Assembly (NCBI RefSeq): GCF_900460955.1
Contig: NZ_UFUW01000001.1
Coordinates: 1,610,738 to 1,674,737, forward strand
Reading direction: 5' to 3'
DNA: 64,000 nt
Origin: Cardiobacterium valvarum
GTDB lineage: Bacteria; Pseudomonadota; Gammaproteobacteria; Cardiobacteriales; Cardiobacteriaceae
Notes under the pieces: model-generated
Told to the model about the DNA's origin: nothing
Databases searched by the model: none
The model's input: the letters and a program-made list of their open reading frames with translations, nothing else
In this document: piece after piece, positions 60,458-64,000 of the stretch
How the letters are laid out: every line of letters begins with the position of its first letter
Position numbering within the stretch: the first letter of the stretch is position 1
Program-made: the position numbers and the translations under genes

Positions 60458-61236
60458 ACGCCGCTCCAGCTGTCGATGCCGAGCAGTGCCAGCGCCGAGA
60501 CGATGCCGAGGCAGGTGCCGAGGGTGAGGACGGTGGCGAGCGCCCAGCGGCCAATGCCCATGTTCATGTAGCCTTTCAGCACATCGGAGAGCGAGTTAAT
60601 CAGCGGGAAACCGGGGACAAGCATCAGCACGGCGGCAGCCATGGCGATATGCGGGTCGTTGCCGATGTGGTAACGCACACCGAGGCCGGCAATCAGGCTG
60701 GTGAGGAAGGCAGTCGCCATGAAGACCAGCGCCATGTTGAAATGCAGCCCGGCCAGCCATTGCCGCACCCGCATCCCGCACAGGCTGGCAGCGAAGGTGA
60801 GGCTGCACACTGCCCAGTCGCCGCCGGAGAGGCGGGCGAAACAGGCACAGGATAGCGCCACCATGACGAGCACGAGGTTCGGCGGATAGGGGCGCGGTTG
60901 CAGGTTGGCCAGCGCCTCGCGCACCGCGTGGCGATCCATTTGCCCCGCTTCAGCGGCGAGCATGATGTGCTGCACTTCGCTGACGACGGTCATGTTCACG
61001 CCGCGATCAATATTGCGCCGCGCGGTGGTGATGCAGAAATGGTTGAACAGGGTGGTGAAGACAATGGAATTGGCGGTGAGGGCACAATCAACGCGCGTCG
61101 CACCGAGGGCGTAGCCGAGACGGGTCGAGACATCCACCACCACCTTGCTTTCCGCGCCGTATTGCAAGAGCAGCAGCGCCGCCTGAATGCACAGACGGGT
61201 CACTTCGTGCTGCGCTTCTTCATCAAGAACGGTCAT
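60454..61236 (-). CDS. threonine/serine exporter, ThrE N-terminal-type subunit
   Basis: A 260-residue membrane protein (DUF1212). The cytoplasmic N-terminus has CIQAALLLLQYGAESKVVVDVSTRLGYALG, which is the family's conserved block, followed by five hydrophobic helices including AAAVLMLVPGFPLINSLSDVL. It overlaps the cysteine desulfurase gene by 14 bases and its partner by four. Confidence 0.87.
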   Translation of the reverse strand: MTVLDEEAQHEVTRLCIQAALLLLQYGAESKVVVDVSTRLGYALGATRVDCALTANSIVFTTLFNHFCITTARRNIDRGVNMTVVSEVQHIMLAAEAGQMDRHAVREALANLQPRPYPPNLVLVMVALSCACFARLSGGDWAVCSLTFAASLCGMRVRQWLAGLHFNMALVFMATAFLTSLIAGLGVRYHIGNDPHIAMAAAVLMLVPGFPLINSLSDVLKGYMNMGIGRWALATVLTLGTCLGIVSALALLGIDSWSGV

Positions 61237-62371
61237 GACCGAGTTCCTCCAGAAAGGCCGCTAAGCGGGATACTTCCCCGCTTGTGGTGGTATGCGACAG
61301 ACTGATGCGCAGGCTGCGCGCTGCTGCTTCATGAAGCCCCATCGCCTGCAAAACGTGCGAGCCTTCGGCGGCAGAAGTGCAGGCCGAGCCCGCTGCCAGC
61401 GCAATCTGCGCCGCATCCGCCTGACGCAGCGCCTCGCCTGAGGGCACACCGGTAAAGAGATTCACGATATGCGGCACTTGCGGCGTCTGCGGCGGCACGT
61501 TCACATGCATGGACGCTGGCAGGGCGGCGAGCAGTTGCGCGCGCCTGGTAGCAATCGTTGCCCCGTTCGCCTCACGCCCCGCTTCCGCCTGCGCCGCAGC
61601 AGTGGTAAAGGCGCGTATCAACGCCAGCGGTGAAGTGCCGCTGCGGCGGCTGCGTTCCTGCCCGCCGCCGTGGGCCAGCGCCTGCAAACGCATCTTCGGC
61701 AGGCGGCGCACGAACAGTGCACCGATGCCCTGCGGCGCACCGCATTTATGCCCGGAAAAACTGACCAGGTCGGCATCCCAGGCGCGCACGTCCACCGGCA
61801 ACTTGCCCAGCACCTGCGCCGCGTCCACATGGAATTTTGCCCCCGCCGCATGAACACGGGCGGCAATCGCGGCAAGCGGCTGCACCACGCCTGTTTCATT
61901 ATTGACTGCCATCACGCTGACCAGTGTCGGCGCGGCTTGTAGCGCGGCATCGAGGGCATCCATATCCAGCAGGCCGTCGCGCTGCACCGGCAGCACCGTC
62001 ACCTTCGCCGTTCTCGCCAGCGCCGCCGCCGTATCCAGCACCGCCTTGTGCTCCGTCTGCACCGTGAGCAGATGCGGCTGCTTGACGCCGTGGTACCACA
62101 GCGCGCCTTTCAGGGCGAGATTGTCTGCCTCCGTTGCACCGCTGGTGAAGACCACCTCGCGCGGGTCGGCATGGATGACTGCAGCAAACCGCGCCCGCGC
62201 GTCTTCCAAAGCCTGTCTGGCGGCAAGACCGGGGGCATAAGTCGCGCCAGTGTTGGCGGGGAAGCGGGATAACGTCTCAACGAATACTGCGAGTGCGGCC
62301 TCTGTCACCGGCATCGTCGCGGCAAAATCAAAATACGCCCAGCCGTCGAGGCTGCCGTCAACGCTGGCCAT
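61223..62371 (-). CDS. cysteine desulfurase (NifS/IscS family)
   Basis: A 382-residue PLP enzyme that removes sulfur from cysteine for Fe-S clusters or thio-modifications. The opening YFDFAATMPVTEAAL and FTSGATEADNLALKG bind cofactor; the PLP lysine is K209 in SFSGHKCGAPQG and the active-site cysteine C331 in AAGSACTSAAEGS. The SACTS loop is of the group II-like type in length order shared with NifS/IscS. It overlaps cysE by 14 bases and thrE by 14. No iscU or iscR is nearby. The cysE neighbour suggests local supply of cysteine. Confidence 0.9.
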   Translation of the reverse strand: MASVDGSLDGWAYFDFAATMPVTEAALAVFVETLSRFPANTGATYAPGLAARQALEDARARFAAVIHADPREVVFTSGATEADNLALKGALWYHGVKQPHLLTVQTEHKAVLDTAAALARTAKVTVLPVQRDGLLDMDALDAALQAAPTLVSVMAVNNETGVVQPLAAIAARVHAAGAKFHVDAAQVLGKLPVDVRAWDADLVSFSGHKCGAPQGIGALFVRRLPKMRLQALAHGGGQERSRRSGTSPLALIRAFTTAAAQAEAGREANGATIATRRAQLLAALPASMHVNVPPQTPQVPHIVNLFTGVPSGEALRQADAAQIALAAGSACTSAAEGSHVLQAMGLHEAAARSLRISLSHTTTSGEVSRLAAFLEELGHDRS

Positions 62372-63023
62372 TGCCCTGCCTCAGCGCCACGTTTTCCGCT
62401 TCCAGCTTCGCCACACGCTCGCTTAACTGCTCCAGCATCGTCATCACCGGATCGGGCGCATCATGTCCGACCGCATACGCCTCAAACTTCTCGCCGTCTT
62501 CATTACGGATGCGCACCGCCCGCGCGGGGACGCCGACCACCGTCGTGTACGACTCCACATCCTTCACCACCACCGCGTTGCTGCCAACGCGGGCATGATC
62601 ATGCACCGTAACCGCGCCGAGCACCTTCGCACCCGCGCCGAGGATGACATTAGAGCCAATGGTGGGATGGCGCTTGCCTTCGTTCCAGGTCGTGCCGCCG
62701 AGCGTCACCCCCTGATACATACTGACATCGTCGCCAAGCTCCGCCGTTTCGCCGATGACGATGCCCATGCCGTGGTCAATAAAAAAACGGCGCCCGACAT
62801 GCACCGCCGGATGAATCTCCACCCCCGTCGTCCAGCGCGACCACAGCGACAGCCAGCGCGCCAGCCAGTGCAGGCCGATACCCCACAGCGCATGCTGCAT
62901 GCGGTAATGCACCACGGCACGGAAACCCGAATGCAGGGTCAGCACCGCCCAGCGGCTGCGCACTGCCGGATCACGCGCAAACACCACGGAAAAATCCTCA
63001 CGAATCAATTGGAACCAGTTCAT
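62358..63023 (-). CDS. cysE: serine O-acetyltransferase
   Basis: CysE acetylates serine with acetyl-CoA, the committing step of cysteine synthesis. The 221-residue product is shorter than E. coli CysE (273) and fits the short EpsC/CysE type. The left-handed beta-helix hexapeptides run from about residue 70 (VEIHPAVHVGRRFFIDHGMG) to 165, with IVIGETAELGDDVSMYQGVTLGG split at its centre. Its first codons follow an intergenic region shared with the divergent Sel1 gene. It heads the operon that includes the cysteine desulfurase, the ThrE pair and the SLC13 transporter. Confidence 0.92.
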   Translation of the reverse strand: MNWFQLIREDFSVVFARDPAVRSRWAVLTLHSGFRAVVHYRMQHALWGIGLHWLARWLSLWSRWTTGVEIHPAVHVGRRFFIDHGMGIVIGETAELGDDVSMYQGVTLGGTTWNEGKRHPTIGSNVILGAGAKVLGAVTVHDHARVGSNAVVVKDVESYTTVVGVPARAVRIRNEDGEKFEAYAVGHDAPDPVMTMLEQLSERVAKLEAENVALRQGNGQR

Positions 63024-63212
63024 ATCGCCTCAATATACCGGAATCAGAAAAGCAGTCGTCCGCTTTGGGAAAAACAGGGGCGATTATAGCGGCGTCTCGC
63101 GCAGGCGGGGCAGCAAAGGCGCAAACGGCGGGCAATTAGACGCCATAGCGGTCATTGAATCGCATGGGTACCCTGCCCTATCCTGACCGTCATCCACCCA
63201 GCGGAGAAAACC

Positions 63213-64000
63213 ATGAAAAAACAGCACCTTTTCAGCCTGCTTCTCGCCTGTACCGCAGGCGGCGCATCTGCCGCCGTCCTCTGGCAGGATCCGCAGGAAG
63301 CTTACGCGGCGGGCTATTTCCACTACGCCAATGCCGACTACATCCAGGCGCTGCCGCACGAAGCGCAGGCAGCAGCGAAACTGGGACAGTTGTGGGGCCT
63401 CTTTGCGCAAGAGGCGGGCGAGTCGCTGGCCTCGCCACAGTGGCGGGGCTGGCAGCGGGCGGAGCAGCTGTACCGCGACGGTAACTATCAGGAAGCGCTG
63501 CAAATCTTCCTGCCGCAGGCGGAAGCGGGCAACATCCTCGCGCGCCTGCGCGTCTATCAACAATATGCGGACGGCAAAGGCACGATAAGCGATGACGCCC
63601 AGGCACGACGCTGGTTTGAAGAAACCGTCACCCAATCGCGTGCTCAGGCCTATCCGCTCTATGATGCCTTCCTGCACAGCGACGACGCAGAAACACACTA
63701 CCAGTTAGGACAGATGTACCTTTGGGGCGCGGGCGTGCGCGAAGACTACAACAAGGCGGCGGGTATCATGCAGGAGCGGGCTGCTGCCGGACACGCAGAA
63801 GCGATGGATACACTCGCCGATTTATACGCGGACGGCTGGGGCGTGGCGCCCGATCCCGCGCAGGCCATCCACTGGCGCGAACAGGCGGCGACACACGGCG
63901 ATGCAGCGATACGCTATGCCACCGCTTCCTGGTATCGCGACAACGCCAAAAACGATGGCCGCGCCCGCTATTGGTACGAGCAAGTGGTGGCAGACGGGAA
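63213..64000 (+). CDS. exported Sel1-repeat protein, 3' end outside the window
   Basis: The frame is open to the last base, so the C-terminus lies beyond the window; 262 residues are visible. Residues 1-20 (MKKQHLFSLLLACTAGGASA) form a signal peptide after a GGAGA site. Sel1-type repeats (about 36 residues, helix pairs) are seen from about 85 on: LYRDGNYQEALQIFLPQAEAG, then THYQLGQMYLWGAGVREDYN, then EAMDTLADLYADGWGVAPDP. These repeats mediate protein binding, often in periplasmic or secreted regulators. Divergent from cysE. Confidence 0.82.
   Translation, partial: MKKQHLFSLLLACTAGGASAAVLWQDPQEAYAAGYFHYANADYIQALPHEAQAAAKLGQLWGLFAQEAGESLASPQWRGWQRAEQLYRDGNYQEALQIFLPQAEAGNILARLRVYQQYADGKGTISDDAQARRWFEETVTQSRAQAYPLYDAFLHSDDAETHYQLGQMYLWGAGVREDYNKAAGIMQERAAAGHAEAMDTLADLYADGWGVAPDPAQAIHWREQAATHGDAAIRYATASWYRDNAKNDGRARYWYEQVVADG

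Overview
ORGANISM. The window is GC-rich (about 60% by eye) and gammaproteobacterial in gene content and order: secA-mutT, miaB-ybeZ-ybeY, fabA-fabB, a four-subunit frdABCD fumarate reductase, and an ssrA whose tag peptide is ANDDNYALAA. My best guess is a Cardiobacteriaceae (Cardiobacterium-like) chromosome. That is inference from gene content and repeats, not an alignment. There are no tRNA or rRNA genes and no CRISPR array. Coding density is high; most sequence without genes carries small repeats.

LAYOUT. 1-2.4 kb: a YiiX-like peptidase running off the edge, three tandem copies of a small secreted NTF2-like family (one decayed), and a secreted protein split by an amber codon. 2.5-7.2 kb: rlmH, mutS (split by a one-base frameshift) and thrC. 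7.3-9.6 kb: a lipoprotein, an aromatic/aspartate aminotransferase and an RDD membrane protein. 9.8-14.9 kb: an L,D-transpeptidase, fabA, fabB, a secreted Ala/Gln-rich protein and queH. 14.9-16.4 kb: a defective insertion sequence beside a probably truncated membrane-protein gene. 16.4-19.9 kb: frdABCD behind a near-perfect FNR site. 20-22.1 kb: a RhuM/Doc-type Fic protein and a predicted exported PP2C-like phosphatase. 22.5-29.4 kb: a hexuronate/glycoside block (TRAP transporter dctP, dctQM; GH31 glycosidase; uxaC). 29.9-38.2 kb: a secreted protein, a CitT-type antiporter, an NtrY/NtrX-like two-component pair and a GlfT2-like galactofuranosyltransferase. 38.3-43.6 kb: an acetyltransferase, a Bcr/CflA efflux pump, dciA divergent from secA-mutT. 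43.9-50.1 kb: a TbpB-like surface lipoprotein, YedI, a DUF1176 protein and ybeY-ybeZ-miaB. 50.2-54.7 kb: a transaldolase-like aldolase, a repeat array with a Correia-like element, SulP, ssrA with an integrase relic, and small accessory genes. 54.8-64 kb: pyrD, serC, a nitrobindin-like protein, a kinase-fold protein, an SLC13 transporter, a two-gene ThrE exporter, a cysteine desulfurase, cysE and a Sel1-repeat protein.

HOW IT FITS TOGETHER. frdABCD with its FNR site, plus the CitT-type and SLC13 dicarboxylate carriers, suggests anaerobic fumarate respiration with C4-dicarboxylate exchange. dctPQM, the glycosidase and uxaC look like one pathway for taking up and cleaving a uronic-acid sugar; the divergent transporter promoter carries a TGGT-N2-ACCA palindrome of the GntR/UxuR type. 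cysE, the cysteine desulfurase and the ThrE pair overlap in one likely operon for serine/cysteine flux.

MOST NOTABLE. (1) A 25-bp repeat family with core CGCCGCTTGG occurs as two contiguous tandem arrays and about nine dispersed copies, several of which share a leader GCGACAAAACCC. (2) A 108-bp element with TATAG termini and a TACTGTCTGCGGC core resembles the Neisseria Correia element and abuts one array. (3) mutS carries a one-base frameshift, and two further broken genes lie within 4 kb of it. (4) A tyrosine-integrase start-like remnant lies just downstream of ssrA, the classic integration site.
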